From NCBI GenBank assembly GCA_035637115.1, contig DASPXV010000127.1, positions 1 to 38,014 of the forward strand: a stretch of DNA of 38,014 nt, read 5' to 3'. Under the pieces are notes generated by a model. That model was not told the origin of the DNA and ran no database searches. It saw only the letters and a list, made by a program, of their open reading frames with translations. Both the position numbers and the translations under genes were made by a program. Positions 22,513 to 30,261 of this stretch are shown here, piece by piece (the stretch's first letter is position 1; each line of letters starts with the position of its first letter). This DNA is from JAICSD01 sp035637115. GTDB taxonomy: Bacteria; Acidobacteriota; Vicinamibacteria; Vicinamibacterales; 2-12-FULL-66-21.

Positions 22513-23967
22513 ACTGGACGACCAGCCTCGGCGATAGAAGACGCGGTCGCGTCCGTCCGCCTGGAAGTTGACAGCATCGCCGTTCGCGATCGCCTCGCGC
22601 TTGACCAGCCATGGAGCGGCGCCGTAAAAGACGATCCAGACTCCGGCGATGGCCACTCCGACCGCGGAGCGTCGAGCGGTCCGCCTCAGGTCATCGCGCA
22701 GGTCCGGCGCGCGCCCACGCGAAGCAACGGCGCGAAGGCATAGGCGCCCCGCCGCGGCGAGCGCCGCGACCGCGGCGACAAGGTAAATCGAGTAGACGTG
22801 CATCATGAAGCGCCACTCGCCGCCGCCACCCAGATTCCAGGTGAAGGCATACGGGACGAGAGCGGCCAGGAGGATGACGATCACGAAACGGCCTCGGCGG
22901 TCGAACAGCCACATGGCGAGACCAGCGAGCCCCGCCCATGAAAGCAGAGTCGACAGGCCGCGCAGCCAGATGCCGTAAGGGTGCCATTTCGTGACGAACG
23001 GACGGACCAGAAGCCCGACGGCGGCGACGTCGATCGTTCCATAAGGTCGCCGGGCGAACTTGTCATAGAGGTAGCCCGCTGTGCCGACCGGCCGCATGGT
23101 CTGGGTGCCTTCGATGAGGCGGTAGTACCGAGTGTGGTCGTTGATCGCAAAAAACGGATTCCCTGTCGCGATGGCGCAGCTGACGAGGTAAGGAACGACG
23201 CCCGCAACGAGAATCACAGTCGCGACCGCCACGTGTATCTGACGGTTCCGCCGATCCGGTCCGCGCTCGATCGCGATCCAGGCGAACGCGGGGAGAACGA
23301 AGGACAACGCCGTGATTCGCGTCAGGCAGGCCGCTGCCGCCAACAAGCCGAGCCCGACGGCGCGGCCGAACGATGGCGCATCGCGAAAGCGGATCAGCGC
23401 CCACGTCGTCAGCACAAAGAACGCCGCGAACGTATCATCCCGCCAGCCATCGACTGCCCACGTGATCGCGTCATACTCGATCGCCATCAGTGCAGCGGCC
23501 ACCAGTCCGCCGGCCGGCGATATGAGCGCAGCGCCAAGGAGGTACGTGGCAAATACCGTTGCGACGGATCCCGCCGCCGACGCGAGACTGACTCCGGCGT
23601 CCTGGCCATCCAGCGCCCACAACGCCAGCCGCGTCTCCGCGAGGAAGACCGGTTCGCGCACGTGTGGCTGGTAGAACGAGGTCATGGCGCGCGCGTACTG
23701 GAGATACGCGATCGGATCGCCGCCGACATACGGTTTGGGCTCCCGGCGCCACACAACGGTTGAAGGACGGAGGTGGCGCGCCAGAGGGGCGACGTCGTGA
23801 GTGAGGATTCGCGCCCACGCGGGGCGATCGAGCGGACCGTACTTGCCCGTGAACGCATCGAGCCGAAGGAGAGCGCCGAACGCGCAGATTACGAGGGCCG
23901 CCGCGAATGCCCATGAGCGGAAGACTGGACGCGCAGGCGACACAGCCTCGAAGGATAGCATCCACAT
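22501..23967 (-). CDS. GT39-like membrane glycosyltransferase
   Basis: A 488-residue integral membrane protein of the GT-C fold, which uses polyprenyl-linked sugars to modify proteins or lipids outside the membrane. The first helix (WAFAAALVICAFGALLRL) leads into a large extracytoplasmic loop with acidic residues (YVGGDPIAYLQYARAM) that take the place of the catalytic aspartate of the family. About ten further hydrophobic segments follow. A WAVDGWRDDTFAAFFVLTTW stretch and LTRITALSFVLPAFAW are typical of acidobacterial members. A second loop contains WNLGGGGEWRFMMHVY. No acceptor can be named. ATG 23967 was taken; 23961 is possible. Its start is only 18 bases from the divergent DUF763 gene, so the promoters overlap. 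Confidence 0.82.
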   Translation of the reverse strand: MWMLSFEAVSPARPVFRSWAFAAALVICAFGALLRLDAFTGKYGPLDRPAWARILTHDVAPLARHLRPSTVVWRREPKPYVGGDPIAYLQYARAMTSFYQPHVREPVFLAETRLALWALDGQDAGVSLASAAGSVATVFATYLLGAALISPAGGLVAAALMAIEYDAITWAVDGWRDDTFAAFFVLTTWALIRFRDAPSFGRAVGLGLLAAAACLTRITALSFVLPAFAWIAIERGPDRRNRQIHVAVATVILVAGVVPYLVSCAIATGNPFFAINDHTRYYRLIEGTQTMRPVGTAGYLYDKFARRPYGTIDVAAVGLLVRPFVTKWHPYGIWLRGLSTLLSWAGLAGLAMWLFDRRGRFVIVILLAALVPYAFTWNLGGGGEWRFMMHVYSIYLVAAVAALAAAGRLCLRAVASRGRAPDLRDDLRRTARRSAVGVAIAGVWIVFYGAAPWLVKREAIANGDAVNFQADGRDRVFYRRGWSSSLPP

Positions 23968-23973
23968 CCCTGC

Positions 23974-23979
23974 GATAAT
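23974..23979 (+). promoter_or_regulatory. Probable -10 box of the DUF763 gene
   Basis: GATAAT ends six bases before the GTG at 23986, leaving no room for a Shine-Dalgarno sequence after the start point. A leaderless transcript is inferred. The box lies in the 18-base gap to the divergent glycosyltransferase gene. Confidence 0.5.
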
Positions 23980-23985
23980 GAGATC

Positions 23986-25077
23986 GTGAGGACTGGTTCA
24001 GCACAGCTGCCGCTGCACGGCGGACGCGCGCCCGCGTGGTTGTTTTCGCGCATGGTGCGCCTTGCGCGCGAGATCACCGCGCACATCGTGCAGGAGTACG
24101 GCAGCGAGGAGGTGCTGCGGCGCCTGTCGGATCCCTACTGGTTCCAGGCGTTCGGTTGCGTGCTCGGGTTCGACTGGCACTCCAGCGGCGTCACGACGAC
24201 CGTCACTGGCGCGTTGAAAGAAGGGCTGCGCGGAACCGAGCGCGACCTCGGCATCTACGTCGGCGGCGGCAAGGGAGCCGTGTCACGCCGCACGCCGGGC
24301 GAGATTCTCCACTATTGCGATTCGCTGTCGATTGACGCGCGTCCGCTCGTCTACGCGAGCCGCATGTCGGCGAAGGTCGACAGCGCTGCCGTGCAGGACG
24401 GTTACCAGCTCTATCACCACGCGTTCTTCTTTACTCCCGGCGGCGGCTGGTGCGTCGTCCAGCAGGGGATGAACGACGCGAATGGCATGGCGCGGCGCTA
24501 TCACTGGCTCGCGTCGCGGCTGCGGAGCTTCGTGAACGAGCCGCATGCCGCCGTCTGCAGTGAAGCGGAAGCGCCGACGCTGAATCTCGTCGCCGAAGAA
24601 AGTGAAGGCACGCGATCCTCTTCCGCGATCCTGGCCCGGGAAAAGCCGGGCGTCGTCCTCGACGCACTGAGAGGGATGCCGCTGCTCGAGATGCCGCGCC
24701 GGCATTCAGTGCTGATCGCAGACGTCAATCCGCAGCATCTGGACAAGATCCTGCTGAAGACGTACGAGCACGCGCCGAAGGACTTCGAGACGCTGCTTGG
24801 AATGGAAGGCGTCGGCGCCAAGACCCTGCGCGCGCTCGCGCTGGCGTCCGAAGTGATCTACGGGACTCCTGCGAGCACGCGCGACCCGGCGCGATTTTCG
24901 TTCGCGGTTGGCGGCAAGGACGGTTTTCCCTACCCCGTGGATCTCGAAACATACGACAAGACAGTCGAAGTGCTGCGCGCCTCGGTCAACAAGGCCAATA
25001 TCGATCGGTCGGAGCGCGTGAAAGCGCTCAAGCGGCTGGTGGAATACGGGCGCGAAAAAGTGCTCACGCGACAATGA
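23986..25077 (+). CDS. DUF763 family protein with helix-hairpin-helix motif
   Basis: A 363-residue protein starting at GTG with RTGSAQLPLHGGRAPAWLFSRM, the standard DUF763 beginning. Conserved segments follow: WFQAFGCVLGFDWHSSGVTTTV, IYVGGGKGAVSRRTPGEI, SRMSAKVDSAAVQDGYQLYHH and WCVVQQGMND. Near residue 265 is a helix-hairpin-helix-like motif, LLGMEGVGAKTLRALALASEVIYG, which suggests contact with DNA or RNA. The family is widespread in archaea and bacteria, and its biochemical role is not established. The last 14 bases overlap the convergent quinone oxidoreductase gene. Confidence 0.92.
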   Translation: MRTGSAQLPLHGGRAPAWLFSRMVRLAREITAHIVQEYGSEEVLRRLSDPYWFQAFGCVLGFDWHSSGVTTTVTGALKEGLRGTERDLGIYVGGGKGAVSRRTPGEILHYCDSLSIDARPLVYASRMSAKVDSAAVQDGYQLYHHAFFFTPGGGWCVVQQGMNDANGMARRYHWLASRLRSFVNEPHAAVCSEAEAPTLNLVAEESEGTRSSSAILAREKPGVVLDALRGMPLLEMPRRHSVLIADVNPQHLDKILLKTYEHAPKDFETLLGMEGVGAKTLRALALASEVIYGTPASTRDPARFSFAVGGKDGFPYPVDLETYDKTVEVLRASVNKANIDRSERVKALKRLVEYGREKVLTRQ

Positions 25078-26056
25078 GGACGGCCTTGCCGAAGATGCGG
25101 CCGGCTTCGAGCGCCCGATGTGCATCGGCGGCGCGCTCCAGCGGGAATTCGGCGTCGACCAGCGGCCGCACTTCACCGCGCGCGATGAGCGGCCACACGT
25201 GCGTTTCCAGGTCGCGCGCGATGGTCCCTTTCTCGGCCGGCGTCCTCACGCGCAGCGTTGAACCGGTCAGCGTCAGCCGCTTCTGCAGCACTTGACGCAG
25301 GTCGAGCGAGGCCTTCGATCCACCGATCAGGCCAATCTGGACGAGGCGTCCGTTCAGCGCGAGGCATTCAATGTTGCGCGGCAGGTAATCGCCGCCGATG
25401 ATGTCGAGAATGACATCGACCCCGTGTCCGCCTGTCGCGTCGCGTACGGCGGCGACAAAATCTTCCGTCCTGTAATCGATCGCGTGCGCCGCGCCGATTC
25501 TGCGGCACGCGTCACATCGTTCTTTCGAGCCGGCTGTCGCGAAGACCGTTGCGCCAAAGGCGCGGGCGAGCTGGATCGCCGTCGTGCCGATGCCACTCGA
25601 GCCGCCGTGCACGAGTACGGATTCACCCCTGGCCAGTGCGGCGCGCTGGAACAGATTCGTCCACACGGTGAAGAACGTTTCCGGTATGGCGGCGGCGGCG
25701 ACGACCGAAATGCCCTCGGGAATTGGAAGGCATTGCTCGTCGGGAACGGCGCAATATTCGGCGTATCCTCCGCCGGCGACGAGCGCGCAGACGCGACTGC
25801 CTGCCGGGCGGCCACGGCCGCTGGCGTCCACGATTTCTCCGGAAATTTCGAGACCAGGAATATCCGACGCGCCGGGCGGTGGCGGGTACTTGCCCATTCG
25901 CTGCATGACATCCGGGCGATTCACCCCCGCAGCGGCAACGCGAACGAGCACCTCACCTGCGCGAACTGCGGGTACGGGTCGCCGGACGAGGCGAAGGACG
26001 CCGGGTCCGCCGTGCGAGGAGATCTCGATCGCGCGCATGGAAGTCGGAATCGGCAT
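25064..26056 (-). CDS. NAD(P)H-quinone oxidoreductase, PIG3-type zinc-independent MDR
   Basis: A 330-residue medium-chain reductase of the quinone oxidoreductase (PIG3-like) group. The N-terminal GroES-like domain has MRAIEISSHGGPGVLRLVRRPVP and AGVNRPDVMQRMGKYPPPPGASDIPGLEISGEI. The cofactor-binding motif is VHGGSSGIGTTAIQLARAFGA, and the NADPH-type loop follows (TAGSKERCDACRRIGA). Structural-zinc cysteines of alcohol dehydrogenases are absent, as expected for this group. ATG 26056 has AAGGA at a normal distance, which supports this start even though it lies 104 bases inside the upstream FRG-domain gene. It is the last gene of the minus-strand run that begins at 29843. Confidence 0.92.
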   Translation of the reverse strand: MPIPTSMRAIEISSHGGPGVLRLVRRPVPAVRAGEVLVRVAAAGVNRPDVMQRMGKYPPPPGASDIPGLEISGEIVDASGRGRPAGSRVCALVAGGGYAEYCAVPDEQCLPIPEGISVVAAAAIPETFFTVWTNLFQRAALARGESVLVHGGSSGIGTTAIQLARAFGATVFATAGSKERCDACRRIGAAHAIDYRTEDFVAAVRDATGGHGVDVILDIIGGDYLPRNIECLALNGRLVQIGLIGGSKASLDLRQVLQKRLTLTGSTLRVRTPAEKGTIARDLETHVWPLIARGEVRPLVDAEFPLERAADAHRALEAGRIFGKAVLIVA

Positions 26057-26873
26057 ACGTTCCTTCAGCGAGGCGATTGCCGGACGCCGTCGGCATGTAA
26101 TAGCGAGTCAGCCAGCGGCTCAAGCCATCCAGATCCGGGAACAGGATACGTTCGTTGACGTTGGCCTGATCCAGCTTGTCGCGAATCTCCCATTTCAGGC
26201 TGGCCGGAATTACCACCCGCCGGCAAAGCTCGGGATGTTCTTCCAGCCATCGATCCATAGGTGCGGTGGGGCTCGACATCAGGGAGAAGAGCGCGAATTG
26301 GTTCAGGATCCGCCGGTCGATCGCAGGTGGTTCGAGAAAAACGAGGAACGGCGTTCTCGAAAGTGCATCGAAGTCGCGCAGCTCCTTGAATACGCTCAGC
26401 ATGTCCACCGTCAGCGTCTCGGACCCTTCCCGCATCATGATCCGTCTCAACCGCGGCGGCAGCTGCTTGTTGGCTTCCACGAAGTTCACGCACCAGACGA
26501 TCCCGTCCCGCTCGTAGTCCTCCGGCGTTTCCGTCGCGAAATGCAGCGCGACGAGCGGCGAATAGGTCCAGTCCAGCAGTCGTGTCGGCAGGCCGCGATG
26601 CTGACCGAGCGCGAGCCAGTCCCAGATTGAGGCAGCGTGTTGCCCTTCTGCGACGGCATACTTCCGGAAGTTGCGCAGCAAGGCAAGCTCGAGCATGGCA
26701 GTGTCGGCTTCCCCGGCAAGACGAACCAGCGAGCTCGACAAGGAGTGTTCGGAGCAGGGAAGTCCGCGAAACGCGAAGGGGGACCTGAAACGCTGTAATG
26801 ACGGACTCCAGGAGTCCGCATACAGAGCGTCGAGAATATCGGTCCAGCTTTGATCGGTCTTTGCCTTGCCCAC
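25953..26873 (-). CDS. FRG domain-containing protein
   Basis: A 306-residue protein from a GTG at 26873, five bases after the stop of the preceding gene and with GAGG just before. The FRG domain signatures are SPFAFRGLP (near residue 30) and WDWLALGQHRGLPTRLLDWTYSPLVALHFAT. A C-terminal ERILFPDLDGLSRWLTRYY segment is also typical. FRG-domain proteins are cytoplasmic, often found as accessory genes, and their activity is not established. The final 104 bases overlap the oxidoreductase gene in another frame and encode a basic, low-complexity tail (RDLLARRTRRPSPRPATRTRSSRR), so the original stop may have been lost by a frameshift or junction near 26060. No defence partner genes were seen nearby. 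Confidence 0.85.
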   Translation of the reverse strand: MGKAKTDQSWTDILDALYADSWSPSLQRFRSPFAFRGLPCSEHSLSSSLVRLAGEADTAMLELALLRNFRKYAVAEGQHAASIWDWLALGQHRGLPTRLLDWTYSPLVALHFATETPEDYERDGIVWCVNFVEANKQLPPRLRRIMMREGSETLTVDMLSVFKELRDFDALSRTPFLVFLEPPAIDRRILNQFALFSLMSSPTAPMDRWLEEHPELCRRVVIPASLKWEIRDKLDQANVNERILFPDLDGLSRWLTRYYMPTASGNRLAEGTYADSDFHARDRDLLARRTRRPSPRPATRTRSSRR

Positions 26874-26878
26874 GTGCC

Positions 26879-27319
26879 TCAGCGGGATGAAAAGCAACAA
26901 AGCTGCCCGATCTGAACGCCGTGGTTGTCTTCGCGCGTGATATTTGTCCGCACGTCGATGCGCCGAACGCGGCGGCTCCCCGGCGGCGGCATCGGCAGGG
27001 TCACCTCCTGCCACCCGGGCCCGGTCAGCAGGACGCGGCCGACGCGGCGGTCATCGATGCTGAAGGTGACGAGCATCGGCCTCTCGCCACCCGGCTCGCG
27101 TGGATCGAACGTTGTCGAAACCGGGATACGGATTTGACTCAGGTTCGAGGGCACGAAAAAAGATGCATGCCCTCCGGACCAGCGCGACAAGGTGCCATCC
27201 GACGCGCGGTGCCATGGGCGCAATCCTGTCGTCTGATCGATGAGCCACGCGGGATCGTGCAAGTACCAGAGGACGCCAACGCAGGCGGTGAAAAAGACGG
27301 CAAGGACGGCGCCGCGCAT
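26879..27319 (-). CDS. Small membrane-anchored beta-sandwich protein, unknown function
   Basis: A 146-residue protein. One N-terminal hydrophobic helix (MRGAVLAVFFTACVGVLWYL) is followed by an extracytoplasmic part with beta-strand-like segments, PMLVTFSIDDRRVGRVLLTG, GWQEVTLPMPP and VRRIDVRTNI. This resembles the jelly-roll-like tails found next to or fused to acidobacterial glycosyltransferases. The start is taken at 27319, where TGATG joins it to the stop of the upstream glycosyltransferase; an ATG nine bases earlier is possible. The longer open frame upstream (to 28165) is a shadow of the glycosyltransferase gene. Translational coupling suggests that it works with that membrane enzyme. 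Confidence 0.8.
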   Translation of the reverse strand: MRGAVLAVFFTACVGVLWYLHDPAWLIDQTTGLRPWHRASDGTLSRWSGGHASFFVPSNLSQIRIPVSTTFDPREPGGERPMLVTFSIDDRRVGRVLLTGPGWQEVTLPMPPPGSRRVRRIDVRTNITREDNHGVQIGQLCCFSSR

Positions 27320-28566
27320 CACCACCATCCTTTCAGGAAGATCGCGCGGTATTGCCTCCACGTCGTATCGCTCATCGGCAACACGCCGTGCCAGTACTGG
27401 AGCATCTGGAAAACCGACAAGGCGCACAAGGCGACGACGGCAACGGTGCAGAGCAATCGCAGGCGCGAAGAAGCGGAGATACGGGCGAATGTTGCAGCGA
27501 TTCCGATCGCGAAGATCGGGTAGAAATCCACGAATCCCCTGTGGCCGTAGCTCCCACCGAACTGCCAGTCCCACCAGCTCGCGATGAGATACGTTTCGAT
27601 CGCCAGGAGCACGGCGGCGGGTACGCGCCATGGCTTCAGCCGATCGGGGACCCAGGCTGCACCTGGCAGTGCCAGGAGGAGCAACGGCGCGTAGAAGAAC
27701 AGGCCTTTGCGAACGCTCACGAGCACGCCGGCGATATGCGGCGTAGCGAACGTAAATCCGAGGTCGCCGTACGAGCTGATCACCCAATGCCCGGTGGCGC
27801 GGTGATACAGCCACAGTTGCGGAAGGACGACCACGCCGGCGATCGCCGCCGCCGTCCACGGCACGCGGCGCGTGCGTACGGCGGCGGCGCCGAGAAAGCA
27901 GATCGGGATCAGCGCGTGCGTGTGCCGCACCAGGATCAACAGACCGCTGATCACGCCGATCACGACATCGTCTCCGGTGTGCCCCGGACGCCGGGCATCG
28001 AGGCGCTCCAGGAACCCGCTGACGAGCGCAAACGAAAAGGCGTGACTCCACGCGCTGTCGAACGTCGCGTAATGGTAAAGACTCGTGCCCGTCAGAAGCG
28101 CGGCCTGAGTCGCGAGCACGACTGCCGGTGAGAAGTGGCGTGACAGCAGCCGCCCGCAGAACCACAGGCCGATGAGCATGTAGCAGAGTCCGGCGAGACC
28201 GGCGCCGTGCTGGTAGTACAGGGAGAATCCGTCAGGCGAGAGGTTGGTCCAGCGAGTAAGCGCGTGGGCGATGGCGAAGAACGGCGCGATCATGACCGCT
28301 TCGCCGATCGGATGGGCATTCACCCACGCATGCGTGAAGCGCCAGCGGACGATCGCCGTCCACGCGGGAAACTCACCGCCGCAGCAGTCATCCGCGGCGG
28401 CCTGCAGCGACGGATCGTGATACAGCACCCAGGAGGGCAGGTAGACGTAATAGGAAAACGCGTCGGAGCGCACGGGCGTGCCGGCGCGTCCCGACGCGTA
28501 CGCGTAGACGTAGCCGGCGAGACACGCTGCCGCGGCGAGGCAGGACAGGCCGCGGCGCAGACGCAT
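27319..28566 (-). CDS. Polytopic membrane protein, GT-C glycosyltransferase-like
   Basis: A 415-residue membrane protein with about ten hydrophobic segments. The first extracytoplasmic loop has SDAFSYYVYLPSWVLYHDPSLQ, where the acidic residue after the first helix fits the GT-C layout. A WVNAHPIGEAVMIAPFFAIAH segment and WWDWQFGGSYGHRGFVDFYPIF in a late loop are typical of acidobacterial members of this group. The donor is probably a polyprenyl-phosphate sugar; the acceptor is unknown. It starts at 28566 with TGATG overlap to the DUF885 gene and ends with TGATG overlap to the next gene, so the three are translationally coupled. The frame open upstream of 28566 is antisense-like shadow of the DUF885 gene. 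Confidence 0.82.
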   Translation of the reverse strand: MRLRRGLSCLAAAACLAGYVYAYASGRAGTPVRSDAFSYYVYLPSWVLYHDPSLQAAADDCCGGEFPAWTAIVRWRFTHAWVNAHPIGEAVMIAPFFAIAHALTRWTNLSPDGFSLYYQHGAGLAGLCYMLIGLWFCGRLLSRHFSPAVVLATQAALLTGTSLYHYATFDSAWSHAFSFALVSGFLERLDARRPGHTGDDVVIGVISGLLILVRHTHALIPICFLGAAAVRTRRVPWTAAAIAGVVVLPQLWLYHRATGHWVISSYGDLGFTFATPHIAGVLVSVRKGLFFYAPLLLLALPGAAWVPDRLKPWRVPAAVLLAIETYLIASWWDWQFGGSYGHRGFVDFYPIFAIGIAATFARISASSRLRLLCTVAVVALCALSVFQMLQYWHGVLPMSDTTWRQYRAIFLKGWW

Positions 28567-29843
28567 CACCGGAGCCCGGAGGGCAACCGCGGCGATGACA
28601 GCAGCTTCTCGAACTCCTGCCAGCGCTTCTCGGGATGGTTCGCGGTGCCCCCTCGCGATTCGATGAAGCGGCGAACCAGATCCTTGCCGTAGTTGTAGTT
28701 GATGACGTAGCTGCGGTACTGGTCGAAGAAGCGGACGCGCTGCGCCGCGCGCTCGTGCGGCATCAATGCGTATCGCTCGAGCCACGCCGTCGCGGCCTCG
28801 CGATCGATCTGTCCGTCCAGATAGCGCCGCGCGGCCTCGTTGCCTGCGTACGACAGCTCGTCGACCAGGGCGTGCACCTCGTAATACTCCGCCGCGCGCG
28901 CCGGATCGAGCCCGGCGAGAGGAAACAGCGTCCCTTTCTCGAACTTCACGCGCTTCTCGCCAGGGAAGGCGACTTCGATGCCGAAGTTCGCCGTGCCTTC
29001 GGCGATCAGCGATTGCGGAGTGAACAGGGGATAGACGGTGAACTCGAGCCACCCGCGCCCCTTCACCAGGTGCTGTTCGAGCAGCGCGTTGTAAACGTGA
29101 TGCCCCGGATAGCCTTCGTGGCACGCGAGATCGATCGCGCGATCGATGTAAATCGGCAGGTCCGTGTTGACTTGGATGAGGCTTCGGTAATTTCCCCGAT
29201 ACCAGTTGTAGCCGCTCCAGGATTTGTTCGTCACGTACTCGACGGTGAACGATTCCGTCGAGGGGAGCTGCACGTGCTTCAACGTTTCCGCGCGGCAGGC
29301 CGCGATCGCGGCCTTGAACACCGGATCGACCTTGTCATGAGGAATGACGAACGCGCGCCGCCACGCGTCGTACCGCGTCACGAGCGGACCGTTGCCCGGA
29401 AAGCGGTTGTCGAGTCGATCCAGGACCTCCTGGAAGTGCGCGTCTGAATTCGTCGGTGCGACCGCGTCGTAGAGCGCCTTCGATTCCTCGTCGAACGAAA
29501 GACGCTCCCCTTTGAGCATCCGCACGCGGGCGCCCATGGCAGCGAGCTGCTTCTGCAGGTACTGATGGCGCAGCTGCGACTGCTCGTCGCGTCCCGCGGC
29601 CGGCACGCCTGCGAGCCATTCACTGAGCTCCTTGATGCTCTTCCCGATGTCTTCGAGCGACAGCTTCGCTTTCGCGGCTTCAGCCTTGACATCTTCCGGG
29701 CCGTAATAGGCGTCCACGTAGTCCTTGTCGTGGTCCCCCATCGCCAGAACGAGACGAACGTATTCCCGCGAAATCTGGGCCATTGGATCCGCAACCGTCA
29801 GGGTGCCAACCAGGACGGTGATCGCAGCCACCAGCCGGGTCAT
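28566..29843 (-). CDS. DUF885 family exported metallopeptidase-like protein
   Basis: A 425-residue protein with a short signal peptide (MTRLVAAITVLVGTLTVADPMA). The zinc-site motif of the family is HEGYPGHH (His242, Glu243, His248, His249), with a second acidic segment LIAEGTANFGIEVAF about 30 residues later. Other conserved stretches are YVTNKSWSGYNWY, SLIQVNTDLPIYIDRAIDLAC and YRSYVINYNYGKDLV. The length and both ends fit the shorter subgroup of about 430 residues. DUF885 proteins are thought to be peptidases, but substrates are mostly unknown. GAGGAA lies about nine bases before the ATG. First gene of the coupled minus-strand run. Confidence 0.9.
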   Translation of the reverse strand: MTRLVAAITVLVGTLTVADPMAQISREYVRLVLAMGDHDKDYVDAYYGPEDVKAEAAKAKLSLEDIGKSIKELSEWLAGVPAAGRDEQSQLRHQYLQKQLAAMGARVRMLKGERLSFDEESKALYDAVAPTNSDAHFQEVLDRLDNRFPGNGPLVTRYDAWRRAFVIPHDKVDPVFKAAIAACRAETLKHVQLPSTESFTVEYVTNKSWSGYNWYRGNYRSLIQVNTDLPIYIDRAIDLACHEGYPGHHVYNALLEQHLVKGRGWLEFTVYPLFTPQSLIAEGTANFGIEVAFPGEKRVKFEKGTLFPLAGLDPARAAEYYEVHALVDELSYAGNEAARRYLDGQIDREAATAWLERYALMPHERAAQRVRFFDQYRSYVINYNYGKDLVRRFIESRGGTANHPEKRWQEFEKLLSSPRLPSGLR

Positions 29844-29979
29844 CGCGTGGTTTCCTCGAGATCAGCCATCAATCCCCGGCCCCTCGGGCATTTCCCCGTC
29901 GCGAATCGGGAGAACGTCCGATTGTTGGGGCCACCTCCTGGGCGTATTTTGACATCAGAGAAGGGAAGGAAGGTGGGTC

Positions 29980-30261
29980 ATGACGAAATACACAGGCGGC
30001 GAAACGGTCAGCGCGGGCTTCTACTGGAACGGCGGCGCCTGGGGCGTCGAGCTCGTTCCCGCGGAAGGGGGAATGCTGCCCGGCGGGAACGGCGCAGTGT
30101 ACGTGCGCGTTCCATGGCCGCTGCTCCTGGTCATCGCGCCGGTGATGGGCGGCGCGTTCGCGATGTTCCTGCCGTTCATCGGCATCGCGCTGCTCGTGCA
30201 GTTCGCGTGGGCCGCGCTCACAGGTCGGCGCGAATCACGCCATGGCGAAGCGCAAATCTGA
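29980..30261 (+). CDS. Small membrane protein, unknown function
   Basis: A 93-residue protein not recognised as a named family. A hydrophilic glycine-rich N-terminal half (YWNGGAWGVELVPAEGG) leads to two adjacent hydrophobic segments, PLLLVIAPVMGGAFAMFLPF and IGIALLVQFAWAALTG, forming one hairpin or one long helix. It has a purine-rich ribosome-binding region (GGAAGG). TTGACA at 29949-29954 could be a -35 box, but no matching -10 box was found. The last 44 bases overlap the 3' end of the convergent cytochrome-LuxR gene. Confidence 0.65.
   Translation: MTKYTGGETVSAGFYWNGGAWGVELVPAEGGMLPGGNGAVYVRVPWPLLLVIAPVMGGAFAMFLPFIGIALLVQFAWAALTGRRESRHGEAQI

Noticed and set aside
25953..26873. Defence island suggested by the FRG protein
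   Set aside because: No restriction, nuclease, reverse transcriptase, CBASS or toxin-antitoxin partner is nearby; neighbours are envelope and metabolic genes.
26879..28165. 428-residue version of the small beta-sandwich protein
   Set aside because: The first 280 residues are an out-of-frame shadow of the membrane glycosyltransferase; TGATG coupling supports the start at 27319.
29949..29954. TTGACA as a -35 box of the small membrane protein
   Set aside because: No -10-like hexamer occurs at 16-19 bases downstream, so it is mentioned only in the gene entry.
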